Source: Xanthomarina arctica
Lineage (GTDB): Bacteria; Bacteroidota; Bacteroidia; Flavobacteriales; Flavobacteriaceae
Assembly (NCBI RefSeq): GCF_014638915.1
Contig: NZ_BMFQ01000001.1
Coordinates: forward strand, 620,001-684,000
DNA: 64,000 nucleotides
Direction: 5' to 3'
The stretch's first letter is position 1. Each line of letters starts with the position of its first letter. This document shows positions 18,637-28,300 of the stretch, one piece after another. The translations under genes and the position numbers were made by a program. Under the pieces are notes generated by a model, which was not told the origin of the DNA, did no database searches, and worked only from the letters and a program-made list of their open reading frames with translations.

Positions 18637-19791
18637 ATGCTATTTAGTGAAATTCTTGGTCAAGAACATATAAAAACCCATTTAACACAAAGTGCTGAAA
18701 ATGGTCGCGTACCTCATGCACAACTTTTTGTTGGTCCTGAAGGTTCAGGTACTTTACCAATGGCAATTGCTTATGCACAATATTTATTATGTAAAAATAC
18801 GAATGGAGAGAACACAGGTGGCAACGACGCTTGTAATTTAAAATTTAATCATTTATCACACCCAGATTTACATTTCGCATTTCCAGTTGCTACTAACGAT
18901 AAAGTCAAAAAACATCCAGTTTCCAGTATGTTTCTGGCAGAATGGCGCGAATTATTAGCAGAACAACCTTATGGTAATTTATTCGATTGGTTTAAAAAGC
19001 TTGGAATAGATAATAAACAAGGTCAGATTGGTGTAGATGAATCGACGGAAATTGTAAAAGCTTTATCATTAAAGGCTTACGAAGGCGGTTATAAAGTTAT
19101 GCTTATTTGGATGGCTGAAAAAATGAACACTGCCGCTTCTAATAAATTATTAAAGCTAATAGAAGAGCCTCCAAATAAGACTGTTTTTATACTTATAGCT
19201 GAAGACGAAGGACAAATTATAAACACAATTCGTTCTAGATGTCAAGTCTTGCATTTTCCTCCATTAGCGGAAGAAGTCATTAAAGATGCTATAATCAAAA
19301 ATTATACTTTAGATTCAACCATTGCTACAAAAATTGCACATCAAGCAAATGGAAATTATAATAAAGCCTGCGATTTGGTGTATCACGATAGTGAGGACAC
19401 ACCTTTTGAATCTTGGTTTATCTTTTGGATAAGAAGTGCCTTTAAAGCCAAAGGGAATAAAAGTGCCATTCATGATTTAATTTCCTGGAGTGAAGATATT
19501 TCTAAAACTGGTCGTGAAACACAAAAGCAATTTTTACAATTCTGCATGGTATTTTTCAGACAAGCGCTGTTGTTAAATTATCAAGCCGATAGTTTGGTTT
19601 ATATTGAGACCAAAACTGAGAATTTCGATTTAAAAAAATTCGCCCCTTTTGTTCATGGAAATAACATTCTTGAGATTACACAAGAGCTTCAAGATGCCAT
19701 TTACCATATAGAACGGAATGGAAATTCTAAAATTATCTTAACAGATCTTTCCATAAAGTTAACCAGATTGCTTCATAAAAAAGAAGATTAA
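18637..19791 (+). CDS. holB: DNA polymerase III subunit delta'
   Basis: 384 residues from the ATG at 18637. An in-frame ATG at 18568 would add 23 residues unlike the family, and the promoter box lies between the two, so the inner start is chosen. MLFSEILGQEHIKTHLTQS opens like other HolB/DnaX-related proteins; LIEEPPNKTVFILIAE and SRCQVLHF are the conserved clamp-loader segments. The P-loop position is degenerate (GPEGSGTLPMA), typical of delta'. It is the rigid stator of the clamp loader. The lipid kinase gene follows after 1 bp. Confidence 0.9.
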   Translation: MLFSEILGQEHIKTHLTQSAENGRVPHAQLFVGPEGSGTLPMAIAYAQYLLCKNTNGENTGGNDACNLKFNHLSHPDLHFAFPVATNDKVKKHPVSSMFLAEWRELLAEQPYGNLFDWFKKLGIDNKQGQIGVDESTEIVKALSLKAYEGGYKVMLIWMAEKMNTAASNKLLKLIEEPPNKTVFILIAEDEGQIINTIRSRCQVLHFPPLAEEVIKDAIIKNYTLDSTIATKIAHQANGNYNKACDLVYHDSEDTPFESWFIFWIRSAFKAKGNKSAIHDLISWSEDISKTGRETQKQFLQFCMVFFRQALLLNYQADSLVYIETKTENFDLKKFAPFVHGNNILEITQELQDAIYHIERNGNSKIILTDLSIKLTRLLHKKED

Positions 19792-19792
19792 A

Positions 19793-20713
19793 ATGACAGG
19801 CTCAAAAAGATGGTTTGTTATAATTAATCCGACTTCTGGTAATGGTTCATGCAATCGAAAATGGACAGACATACAAAAACTTCTTATTTCCAATAAATTT
19901 AATTTCGAATTTGTATTCACACAATACCAAAATCACAGCTTCGAATTAACTCAAGGCGCTATAAAACAAGGTTTTAGAGATTTTATTTGTGTTGGAGGCG
20001 ATGGAACACTACACAATATAATTAATGGCATCATGGACCAAAAAGAGGTTCTCTCAACAGACATTCATGTTGGTATTATCCCGATTGGAACCGGAAATGA
20101 TTGGGTTAAAACGCATCAAATTCCAAACCAATTGGAAAAAGCCATTGAAATAATAAAAAAAGGTAGTTTAAAAATACAAGATGTTGGTAAAATAGACTTG
20201 ATACCTGAGAATAAAAGACCTGTCTATTTTATAAACCTTGCGGGAATTGGTTTTGATGGCTATGTGGTAAGTAAGGTTAATAAATACAAGCATTTGGGCA
20301 CCTTGGCCTATTTAGCTGGTGCATTTTTAGGCTTATTTTCCTTTCAAAATTTTCGATCGAAAGTATCTGTAAATGCAGAACAAATTGAATCTAAAACATT
20401 AATGATTCTAGTTGGAATCTGTAAATATTCTGGAGGTGGCATGCAATTAACCGAAACATCAAATCCATTTGATGGTATTTTAGATATCAGTATTGTTAAA
20501 GACATTGGAAAATGGGATATTATTAAAAATCTCCCGAAGTTATTTAATGGAAAAATTACAAGCCATAAAAAGGTGGAAACTTATAAAACTACTTCTGTAT
20601 CGATTGATTTATTAGATACTAAAAAACCCTTTATTCAAGCAGATGGTGAATTAATTGGCACAGGAAATATAGAAGTTTCTATCATTCAAAAGGCCTTTTC
20701 GTTTTATGCTTAA
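19793..20713 (+). CDS. Diacylglycerol kinase family lipid kinase (YegS/BmrU type)
   Basis: 306 residues. INPTSGNGS near residue 12, VGGDGTLHNIINGI near 63-76 and PIGTGNDW near 101-108 are the DAGK catalytic-domain motifs in the right order; a C-terminal beta domain ends with QADGELIGTG. Such enzymes phosphorylate diacylglycerol, sphingoid or related lipids at the inner leaflet. The exact lipid is unknown; Bacteroidota sphingolipids are a possibility. It starts 1 bp after holB and is followed by a terminator hairpin. Confidence 0.88.
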   Translation: MTGSKRWFVIINPTSGNGSCNRKWTDIQKLLISNKFNFEFVFTQYQNHSFELTQGAIKQGFRDFICVGGDGTLHNIINGIMDQKEVLSTDIHVGIIPIGTGNDWVKTHQIPNQLEKAIEIIKKGSLKIQDVGKIDLIPENKRPVYFINLAGIGFDGYVVSKVNKYKHLGTLAYLAGAFLGLFSFQNFRSKVSVNAEQIESKTLMILVGICKYSGGGMQLTETSNPFDGILDISIVKDIGKWDIIKNLPKLFNGKITSHKKVETYKTTSVSIDLLDTKKPFIQADGELIGTGNIEVSIIQKAFSFYA

Positions 20714-20715
20714 GC

Positions 20716-20748
20716 AAAAAAACGCCTAACTTTCGTTAGACGTTTTCT
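20716..20748. terminator. Terminator between the lipid kinase and OmpH-like genes
   Basis: Hairpin AACGCCTAAC (20721-20730) with GTTAGACGTT (20735-20744), one mismatch, loop TTTC, with A-rich sequence to the left and T-rich to the right. It can serve both convergent genes. Confidence 0.75.
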
Positions 20749-20767
20749 AAATTTTATTTACTAAATA

Positions 20768-21280
20768 CTATTTTTTGTATCCTGCATTTAATGCATCTAA
20801 AATAGTTTTGGTAATATCATTAGCTTCTGAACCATATATAACGCTACCACCTTCATTACTTCCAAAGATATAAGTGTAACCGTTTTTCTGACCATAATCT
20901 TTTACATAACCTCTAACTTTAGAAATTAATGAATCGATTTCAGTTTGACTTTCTAATTGAATTTGTTGCTCTTCAGCTTGGATACCTTGTTGAAGCATTT
21001 GTTGTTTCTGACTTAATACTTGGTATTCTTGTTGTGCTTGAGCATCAGACATAGTTTGAGCTTTTTGCTGAAATGCTTGTGCTTCTACTTGAAATGCTCT
21101 TCCAATACTATCTGTTCTTTTTTGGAAAGTTTCAATCAAAATTTTAAATTTTGCTTCGATATCTATTTTCTCTTGATATTTATTGATTAGTTCACTATTA
21201 TCAATAAATCCTGTTTTTTGTGATTGATCACAAGAAACTAATGTGATAACTGCTAAAGCAATTAAAAATATGTTTTTCAT
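20768..21280 (-). CDS. OmpH/Skp-family periplasmic protein, lipoprotein form
   Basis: 170 residues. The signal ends in the lipobox LVSC (Cys17). Residues about 30-130 are a long Gln/Glu-rich coiled coil, then a C-terminal SNEGGSVIYGSEANDIT segment conserved in OmpH/Skp-like chaperones. Skp holds unfolded outer-membrane proteins in the periplasm. Unlike classical Skp, this copy seems lipid-anchored, so a membrane-tethered holdase or unrelated role is possible. A -7 box lies 25 bases upstream. Confidence 0.8.
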   Translation of the reverse strand: MKNIFLIALAVITLVSCDQSQKTGFIDNSELINKYQEKIDIEAKFKILIETFQKRTDSIGRAFQVEAQAFQQKAQTMSDAQAQQEYQVLSQKQQMLQQGIQAEEQQIQLESQTEIDSLISKVRGYVKDYGQKNGYTYIFGSNEGGSVIYGSEANDITKTILDALNAGYKK

Positions 21281-21305
21281 TTTTTGTTTTTTTTTTAATT
21301 TGCTG

Positions 21306-21313
21306 CAAATGTA
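21306..21313 (-). promoter_or_regulatory. Promoter -7 box of the OmpH-like gene
   Basis: The minus strand reads TACATTTG, a full TAnnTTTG match, 25 bases upstream of the ATG at 21280. Confidence 0.45.
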
Positions 21314-21510
21314 GAAAAGTAAATGTGATAGTTTTAAAAAATTGCGAATAATTTACTTAATAAAGAAAACTTATTTAAAACTTCTAATATTATAGGCTTC
21401 CTCGATTAAAATTGGATTCACTAGAGGCGTTTTAAGCCATTTTAAAGAAAATCGACACTTACACTTCGTTTGAATAGAAAACTCATCGGCTAAATCTTTT
21501 AAATTAAGTT

Positions 21511-22362
21511 TTAGCTGTTTTTTATGACATAAATTAACGAAGAATACTCTCCAGAGCTTTTAGCTTTCATATTTGAAAGCCAACCAACACGAAACCCATT
21601 AAAAATACTTAAAGTCCCTTTTCTATATTTTTCAGAAAGCATACTTACATAATATGAATCAAATGTCATAGGAAGTGTTTTTACTACTTCCATTTGTTCT
21701 TTTAAAAACAGATTAGAAATTGATTTTTTTGAAAAATGCCAAAGATGTCTTGGCACATCAAAAGCCGCCCAGTAATTTTTATAATAGGATGCATCGTAAC
21801 TTTTATAATTAGGAACGGCAATAATTAAAGTGCCTTCTGCTTTTAGCAATTTCTTTAAGACTGAGATTTGATTCTCTAAATTTGGCAAGTGTTCTAAAAC
21901 ATGCCAAAGCGTAATAACATCAAAACTGTTTTCTTCAAACTTTTCAAGTTGATCAATATCGAATACCGCTTGATTGGTTTTTTTGTTAGCAATTTCTCTT
22001 GCTTGCTTATTTGGTTCAATTCCGGAAACCTCCCATTGATTTTTTTGTGCTGTTTGCAAAAAATCTCCGGTCCCGCAACCAATATCTAAAAGCCGTTTTT
22101 TGTTTGAAGAAAATGAATTAATTAATTTCAGCTTCCGTTTTAAAGAAATATCACGAACTATATGATAGACTTTTTCAAACAGGTTTCTTTGGGAATCTGT
22201 GTGCGAAATATAGTCTTCGGTTTTATAGTATTCTGGAAGTTTTACTTCGGTTGGTTGAGGAACAGTTTCAAGAAACCCGTAAGTTTCGTTTTCAATTAAT
22301 TGGAATTCTTCGCCAGAAACTGAGTGGTCTTTTACGGTTAAGTATGGTTTTAATTGCTTCAC
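21511..22362 (-). CDS. Class I SAM-dependent methyltransferase
   Basis: 283 residues. LLDIGCGTGDFL (about 89-100) is motif I for S-adenosylmethionine binding, and DVITLWHVLEHLPN (about 144-157) is the later motif of the UbiE/Methyltransf_11 type. An N-terminal extension of about 70 residues is typical of this Bacteroidota subfamily. The substrate is unknown. It lies 11 bp downstream of the small lipoprotein gene on the same strand. Confidence 0.85.
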   Translation of the reverse strand: MKQLKPYLTVKDHSVSGEEFQLIENETYGFLETVPQPTEVKLPEYYKTEDYISHTDSQRNLFEKVYHIVRDISLKRKLKLINSFSSNKKRLLDIGCGTGDFLQTAQKNQWEVSGIEPNKQAREIANKKTNQAVFDIDQLEKFEENSFDVITLWHVLEHLPNLENQISVLKKLLKAEGTLIIAVPNYKSYDASYYKNYWAAFDVPRHLWHFSKKSISNLFLKEQMEVVKTLPMTFDSYYVSMLSEKYRKGTLSIFNGFRVGWLSNMKAKSSGEYSSLIYVIKNS

Positions 22363-22373
22363 TTAGTATTTAC

Positions 22374-22877
22374 TTAATAGGCTTTGAAGCCCATTCTAAT
22401 ATCATTTAAATAATCTGAAATAACATATCTGTAAAACGAATCCATTTTAAGACAATCTTTATGCTCATCAGTAGTAACTGTAATTGCTATAAAGTATTTT
22501 GTTTTTCCACTCTTTACTAATTCGGGATCATCATTTTTAAAAATGTAATCTGTAAAATCAATATATTTAGAAGTATCAGCTTCCCCTAAAACACTAAAAT
22601 TAAACCAAACCCCTTCTACTTTTAATCTAAAATTATTTGGATTGAATCCTTTCTCATTTTTATATCTATCATCCAAATACCTATTAAAAACAATTGGACT
22701 ACTATAGATTTGAAAGGTGAATTTATTTAATCTTTCTAATTCATTTTTAGAATTCTCATCCCCTTGGACCACATTAAAACCTCTAACATCTGGAACAGAC
22801 TTTACGGGAAAACAACCATAAAAACTATTGAAGCCCACGAGTAATAAAAGAAAAATAAGACGCCTTTTCAAACTCAT
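22374..22877 (-). CDS. Hypothetical lipoprotein, 167 aa
   Basis: Not a family I recognise. The N-terminus has a basic start, a hydrophobic run of leucines and a possible lipobox ending FYGC (Cys22). The rest is soluble with no membrane helix. It lies between mnmG and the methyltransferase on the same strand; the parS-like site at 22898-22913 is just upstream of its start. Confidence 0.6.
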   Translation of the reverse strand: MSLKRRLIFLLLLVGFNSFYGCFPVKSVPDVRGFNVVQGDENSKNELERLNKFTFQIYSSPIVFNRYLDDRYKNEKGFNPNNFRLKVEGVWFNFSVLGEADTSKYIDFTDYIFKNDDPELVKSGKTKYFIAITVTTDEHKDCLKMDSFYRYVISDYLNDIRMGFKAY

Positions 22878-22897
22878 AAAGTTGATCTGAATTTAAA

Positions 22898-22913
22898 TGT
22901 TCCACGTGGAACA
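22898..22913. promoter_or_regulatory. parS: parS centromere-like site, copy 1
   Basis: TGTTCCACGTGGAACA, a perfect 16-bp palindrome. The general bacterial parS is TGTTTCACGTGAAACA; this version differs by one symmetric change and is, to my knowledge, the form used in Bacteroidota. ParB binds such sites, spreads, and loads SMC for origin segregation. It lies between mnmG and the downstream lipoprotein gene. Confidence 0.88.
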
Positions 22914-22932
22914 TCTCCAAAAATAATTTCAA

Positions 22933-24804
22933 TTACCTCCCCATATAAACTAAAAGTACAGATACATCACTAGGTGAAACTCCGCTAATACGTGAAGCCT
23001 GAGAGATGGTTACTGGCTGAATTTTATTCAATTTTTCACGAGCCTCTAAGCTCATTGATTTTAAATTTGAGTAATCAAAATTCTTAGGAATCTTAATGTT
23101 TTCTAATCGATTTAATTTGTCGGCATTATTCTTTTCCTTCTCTATATAACCAGAATATTTAATTTGAATTTCTGCCTGTTCGATAATCTCATTATCCAAA
23201 TCATGCTCTTGAATATAGCTCTCAACAGATGCTACTTGACGCATGTCATCTATGCTGATATTTGGTCTAGAAAATATTTTTTGCATCTTATCAGACTGCT
23301 TCATTAAAGCTGAATCTTTAGCTTCCAGAATAGGATTAATCTCTTCGTGCTTCACACTTGTATCTGCAAAAAACTTAACAAAAGCTTCAGATTTAGTTTG
23401 CTTATCTTCCATACGTCTCATACGTTTTTCAGAAGCCAAACCTAATTCAAACGACTTAGGAGTCAATCGGAAATCGGCATTATCCTGACGCAAGAGCGTT
23501 CTATATTCTGCACGAGAAGTAAACATTCTGTATGGCTCTTCCGTACCCTTCGTAATTAAATCGTCAATTAAAACACCTATATAAGCTTCACTCCTAGTAA
23601 GAATAAAAGGATCTCTTTCCTGCACTTTCAAAGCCGCATTTATACCAGCCATTAATCCTTGAGAAGCCGCTTCTTCATAACCCGTTGTTCCGTTAATCTG
23701 ACCTGCGAAATACAAACCTTCAACTAACTTAGTTTCTAAGGTATGTTGTAATTGTGTTGGCGGAAAATAATCGTATTCAATAGCATACCCTGGACGAAAA
23801 AATTTAACCTTCTCAAATCCCGCAACAGAACTTAATGCTTTAAATTGCACGTCTTCTGGTAAGGAAGTTGAGAAACCATTGATATACATTTCAACTGTAT
23901 TCCAACCTTCAGGCTCTACAAATAATTGATGTCTGTCTTTGTCAGCAAACCTATTTATTTTATCCTCGATAGAAGGACAATATCTTGGCCCTAAGCTTTT
24001 AATTCTACCATTAAACATTGGAGACCTATCAAAACCTTCACGAAGTAAATCGTGTACCTCAGAACTAGTATAAGTTAAATAACAAGAGCGCTGTTTTGTC
24101 AACGGTTTAGTAACATCTAAATATGAAAATTTCTCAGGATTTTCGTCTCCTGGTTGTTCCGTCATTTTAGAAAAATCTAAAGATCTTCCATCCACTCTTG
24201 GAGGTGTTCCAGTTTTCATTCTCCCAGATTCGAATCCAAAACCTACTAATTGTTCTGTAATACCAGTAGCAGCTTTTTCACCTGCTCTTCCCCCACCAAA
24301 ATTCTTATCACCTATATGGATAAGTCCATTCAAAAAAGTCCCATTAGTCAACACAACCGACTTAGATCTAATCTCTAAACCAAGAGATGTTTTAACTCCA
24401 GCCACTTTATTGTTTTCAACAATAAGACCGGAAACCATTTCCTGATAGAAGTCTAAATTTTCTGTACCCTCTAACATCAAACGCCAATCTTCAGCAAAAC
24501 GCATACGGTCACTTTGCACACGAGGACTCCACATGGCAGGTCCTTTAGACTTGTTAAGCATTTTAAACTGAATAGCAGAGGTATCACTAACAATTCCACT
24601 ATACCCACCTAGAGCATCTATCTCTCTAACAATTTGTCCTTTTGCAATTCCTCCCATAGCAGGATTACAAGACATTTGAGCAATGTTCTGTAGATTCATG
24701 GTAATAAGCAAGGTTTTGCTTCCCATGTTCGCCGCAGCTGCCGCAGCTTCGCTTCCAGCGTGCCCACCACCAACTACTATAACATCATATACTGTATTAA
24801 ACAT
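22933..24804 (-). CDS. mnmG: tRNA uridine-5-carboxymethylaminomethyl(34) synthesis enzyme
   Basis: 623 residues, full length. The FAD-binding GGGHAGSEAA begins at residue 12, and NPAMGGIAKGQIVREIDALGG and GEKAATGI are MnmG signatures. With MnmE it modifies U34 of several tRNAs. mnmG is commonly close to the replication origin. Here it is flanked on both sides by parS-like sites, and one lies inside its 5' leader. A promoter with a -33 and a -7 element lies at 24921-24953. Confidence 0.97.
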   Translation of the reverse strand: MFNTVYDVIVVGGGHAGSEAAAAAANMGSKTLLITMNLQNIAQMSCNPAMGGIAKGQIVREIDALGGYSGIVSDTSAIQFKMLNKSKGPAMWSPRVQSDRMRFAEDWRLMLEGTENLDFYQEMVSGLIVENNKVAGVKTSLGLEIRSKSVVLTNGTFLNGLIHIGDKNFGGGRAGEKAATGITEQLVGFGFESGRMKTGTPPRVDGRSLDFSKMTEQPGDENPEKFSYLDVTKPLTKQRSCYLTYTSSEVHDLLREGFDRSPMFNGRIKSLGPRYCPSIEDKINRFADKDRHQLFVEPEGWNTVEMYINGFSTSLPEDVQFKALSSVAGFEKVKFFRPGYAIEYDYFPPTQLQHTLETKLVEGLYFAGQINGTTGYEEAASQGLMAGINAALKVQERDPFILTRSEAYIGVLIDDLITKGTEEPYRMFTSRAEYRTLLRQDNADFRLTPKSFELGLASEKRMRRMEDKQTKSEAFVKFFADTSVKHEEINPILEAKDSALMKQSDKMQKIFSRPNISIDDMRQVASVESYIQEHDLDNEIIEQAEIQIKYSGYIEKEKNNADKLNRLENIKIPKNFDYSNLKSMSLEAREKLNKIQPVTISQASRISGVSPSDVSVLLVYMGR

Positions 24805-24854
24805 ACGTTGTATTTATTCTTTAAATTCTCTCCTATAAAATTATAGAAGTACTA

Positions 24855-24876
24855 AATTGTTCCACGTGGAACAATT
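24855..24876. promoter_or_regulatory. parS: parS centromere-like site, copy 2
   Basis: The same 16-mer TGTTCCACGTGGAACA at 24858-24873, with symmetry extending three bases each side to a perfect 22-bp palindrome. It lies about 50 bp upstream of mnmG, downstream of its predicted promoter, so it is transcribed as part of the mnmG leader. Distance to copy 1 is just under 2 kb. Confidence 0.9.
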
Positions 24877-24920
24877 ATGATTATTTTATATAAAACTCTT
24901 CGTTAGAATGAAATAATTCG

Positions 24921-24953
24921 CAAAGATAGTCTGATTTACTGAATATTAGCAAA
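24921..24953 (-). promoter_or_regulatory. Promoter of mnmG
   Basis: The minus strand carries TTTG (24950-24953), a 21-base spacer and TATCTTTG (24921-24928), matching the TTG / TAnnTTTG promoter of Bacteroidota. It overlaps the 3' end of ybeY and gives a leader of roughly 110 bases that includes the parS-like palindrome. Confidence 0.55.
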
Positions 24954-25355
24954 TAATTGTAAGTAATGATTCTCCTTCTCTCTCATTAGTTTAGCATCTT
25001 CATCTGTCTTGTCCTTGTAACCACAATAATGTAATATACCATGAACCATCACGCGACGTAACTCATCTTCTAATGAAACTTCAAAATCAACAGCATTGTC
25101 TGCTACTCTTTCAGTAGAAATATAAACATCACCTTGTATTATTTTTCCTACTGTATAGTCGAAACTAATAATGTCTGTTAAGGTATCATGTTGTAAAAAT
25201 TCGACGTTTAATTTGAGTAGGTAATCATCATCACAAAAAATGAAATTGATCTCGCCTAACTTCTTTTCTTCATTTAAAATTACTTTTTCTAACCAAGTAG
25301 ATATTTGAGATTCATTACTAAGTTGAAATGTGTTTTCTGAATTATAACTAATCAT
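24936..25355 (-). CDS. ybeY: Endoribonuclease YbeY (rRNA maturation factor)
   Basis: 139 residues. HGILHYCGYKD (residues 105-115) is the YbeY signature. Of the canonical H-x3-H-x5-H zinc ligands, H105 and H109 are kept, but the third position is Asp115 in GYKDKT. I recall this variant as common in Bacteroidota, so the enzyme is probably active with an altered site. YbeY works in 16S rRNA 3'-end processing and ribosome quality control. Its start overlaps the DUF4175 stop by 8 bp. Confidence 0.92.
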   Translation of the reverse strand: MISYNSENTFQLSNESQISTWLEKVILNEEKKLGEINFIFCDDDYLLKLNVEFLQHDTLTDIISFDYTVGKIIQGDVYISTERVADNAVDFEVSLEDELRRVMVHGILHYCGYKDKTDEDAKLMREKENHYLQLFANIQ

Positions 25356-28300
25356 TTTCTTGTTTGAAATATTCTTTAACTTTTTTATTATAAACTGGCT
25401 GCAAAGGTAAACTTTGTCTGTTTAAAATTTCATTTGTGTTAAAATATTCTTTGGCCTTAGGAATTTGGCTATTTGTATTGTTATCGAACTCATTCGAATT
25501 TGTTTCAGATTTACGCTTCGTATCCTGTCCTTGTTGAAATGTCGCATTTTCCATTTTCAATAATTGATGTTGTAAATTCATCATTTTTTCAAGCGTTCTT
25601 TGTGTAAAACCTTTGTTCAATAAATCCATTTCAACCTCTTCCATTTGCTTTAAAAGATTGTTGCCAGAAGGATTCATTCCCTCTTTGGCTAACTTCTCTT
25701 CTAAGGCTTGTCTAATTTGTTGCTGTTGCTGATAAATTTTAAACAACTCTCCATTCATTTCTTCAGACATAGATCCTTCTCCTTCTCCTTGCTTTCCACC
25801 TTCACCTCCAGATTTTCCATCTTTACCTTCTTTTCCTTTCTTATCACCCTTATCTCCTTTTTCACCCTTTTCGCCTTCTTTACCTTTATCGCCTTCCTTA
25901 CCATCACCCTCTTCTTTAGGCTCACCTTTCTCACCTTTTTTCATGCCTTTCTCCATCTCCTTGTTAAGCTCTTCCTGACTCATAATAATATCCGGCAAAC
26001 CTTGATCTGGTTTCCCTTGACCACCTTTTCCTTGTCCGCTAGCCTGCATTTGCATAGAATCCATAACATTACTTAAAAAGTCCGCCAAATTATTAGCAGA
26101 AGTAATCGTGTATTGCTGATTGGAAACTCCCTGGAAAATGTTATTTTCTGAAAATTGATCTAAGGACTTATCCATATTATAAAACACTTCTGAAATTTCC
26201 TTGTTTACAAATTCCGAAAGCTTAGGTTGTCTTAAAGAAAGTGCAAATAAACTATCATCGATATGAGAAAAATGCTCTTTTAAGGTATATTGCTTTTTTA
26301 AATATGTGGCATATTTATTATGATTAACCTCAATACTCTTAAACTGATTCATCAAAGCTTCTTGATCTAAAGAAAACAGAATCAGATTGTCTAAAATTTG
26401 ACGTAACATATCAATATCTTCCTGCATCTGTTCTCCTCCACCCATCATTTGCATGCCAGCTTCCATTTTCTGACTCATGCTTTTCATTTTTTCTCCAGCT
26501 TGTTTTTGCTTTTGAGATGCTTTCTTTTGATTTTCTTCAGCACCTTTCTCTTCATTCTTTTCTTCGTTTTCTTCCTTTTTACCTAATTCGTCTGAAGCTT
26601 CTTCTTGATCTTTTTTAATATCTTCTTGCTGTTTTTCCTCATTAGGAATCTTCATTGGATCTCTTAAACTTTCGTTTTCCTTTTGAAGTTCCTCCATCTC
26701 TTTTTTGAAATCTTCAAACTCCTTATTTAATTCTTCCTGCTTCTCTTTGGTATTATTTTCTTTTGTTTCGTTTGAAAGATCCAATTGCTTTTTAGCTAAA
26801 TCCTCTAATTCCTTTTGAAGTTTTTCTAGCTTTTTAGTCACATAATATTTCTTAGTTAATTCTAACAATTGCTCTAAACTTCGTTTCTTATTTTTATTCT
26901 GCTTAGCAAGTTGTTCCAACTTCTCAGAAAGTTCTTCCTTATTAATTTTCTCTTGAAGTTTTTCTAATTCCTCTAAAAGCTTTTCATCTTTTTTAAGTTG
27001 CTCTTCATTCTCTTTTAAACGTTCCTTTAAATCTTCTTTAAAAGGGTCTTTTTCATCATTATCTTTTTGAAATTTCTCTAAATTTTCTTTCAGCTCTTTG
27101 TTGAAATTTTTCATCATTTCTTCTTGTTGCTTCTGACGTTTCAAGAAGTTTTCCAACTGACGTTTATCGTTAAAATTTAATTCTGCTTTTTCTTTTTGGG
27201 TTTTAGATAAAGATTCTAATTCTTTTTCCCTCTCTTCAAACTTTTCTAAGGACTTATCTAAACTTTGAATCGTTTCACTTTGCTGTTCTAATTGCTTTTG
27301 TTCCTCTTCTTCCTTGGTTAATTTTCTATAGGAATAAACAGTACTTTTTGTGCTTTTGAAGTTATGTAACGCATCGTTATCAAAAACCTGAAAGAATAAA
27401 TTGTAGCTAACTCCTTCTTTTAGTTCCAATTGGTTTGGAAAAGCACTAATAAATTCTGCCACATTGGATGATGAGATTTGAATAGGTTCAACCTTCACAT
27501 CTAACTCATTATCAATAGGATAATAAACTAATTGAAGTTTACTTATTCCGTAATCATCACTTGCTTGCCCATGAAAGTAAAGAGATTGTTGATCCAAACT
27601 ATCAACAGCCATTTTCATGTTCAACTCCGGATGTTCATCTGAAATAACGTCGATATTATAAGATAATGTTTCGTAATTTTTAAGTTTGGAATTACTAGTC
27701 GTTAAGCTGTAATCCAATGGTTTAGAGACCTGCTTTGTGGTTTCAAATTTATTGGAACTCGTCTTAGATAATTGAACAGTATCTTTAGAAATCAATTGAA
27801 CGCTGTCCGTAGCCTTGGTTGACAATTTCCATGTGATTTTTGTTCCCTGTGGAACTATTGCATTTCCGGTACTTTTTAAAACTTCATCCGTTTTCTTGGT
27901 ATAGGAAGGATAATCCAAATACATTTCAAAATTTAGTAGGCTAGGTACTTCAGCAACACTCAAAACATAAGGTCTTGAATTGACATTATTTGCCGACAGT
28001 TGAAATTCGATATCAGATTTTGGCTTTGAAAAAACATACTCAAACTGACCTGTACTTACTTGTTGAAGGACATAAGATTCATTATTAAAAGTAATTTTCA
28101 CATTTTCAGGCATAACTTCTCCTGCTGTGGAAACTATTAATTTAAAGTCCTTACTTTCATTCGTGTTTAAAGATTCATTCAGAATAAAAAACTGAAAAGG
28201 CGCTGGAGGTTCATAAGCTGTTTTATAATTTACAACACGATTATAACTCTCGCTAAACAAATTTATATGACCAGTTACAAAAGTTAAAAGCAAAATAAGC

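Noticed and set aside
21371-21570. Minus-strand open frame of about 65 codons in the gap between the OmpH-like and methyltransferase genes
   Set aside because: No start codon, overlaps the methyltransferase 3' end in another frame, and no recognisable family. A gene remnant is possible but not supported. The rest of 21281-21510 shows only the OmpH-like promoter box.
25708-26076. 122-codon plus-strand open frame, rich in Phe/Leu/Ser
   Set aside because: It is the complement of the low-complexity Lys/Glu/Gly segment of DUF4175; the unusual composition is explained by that.
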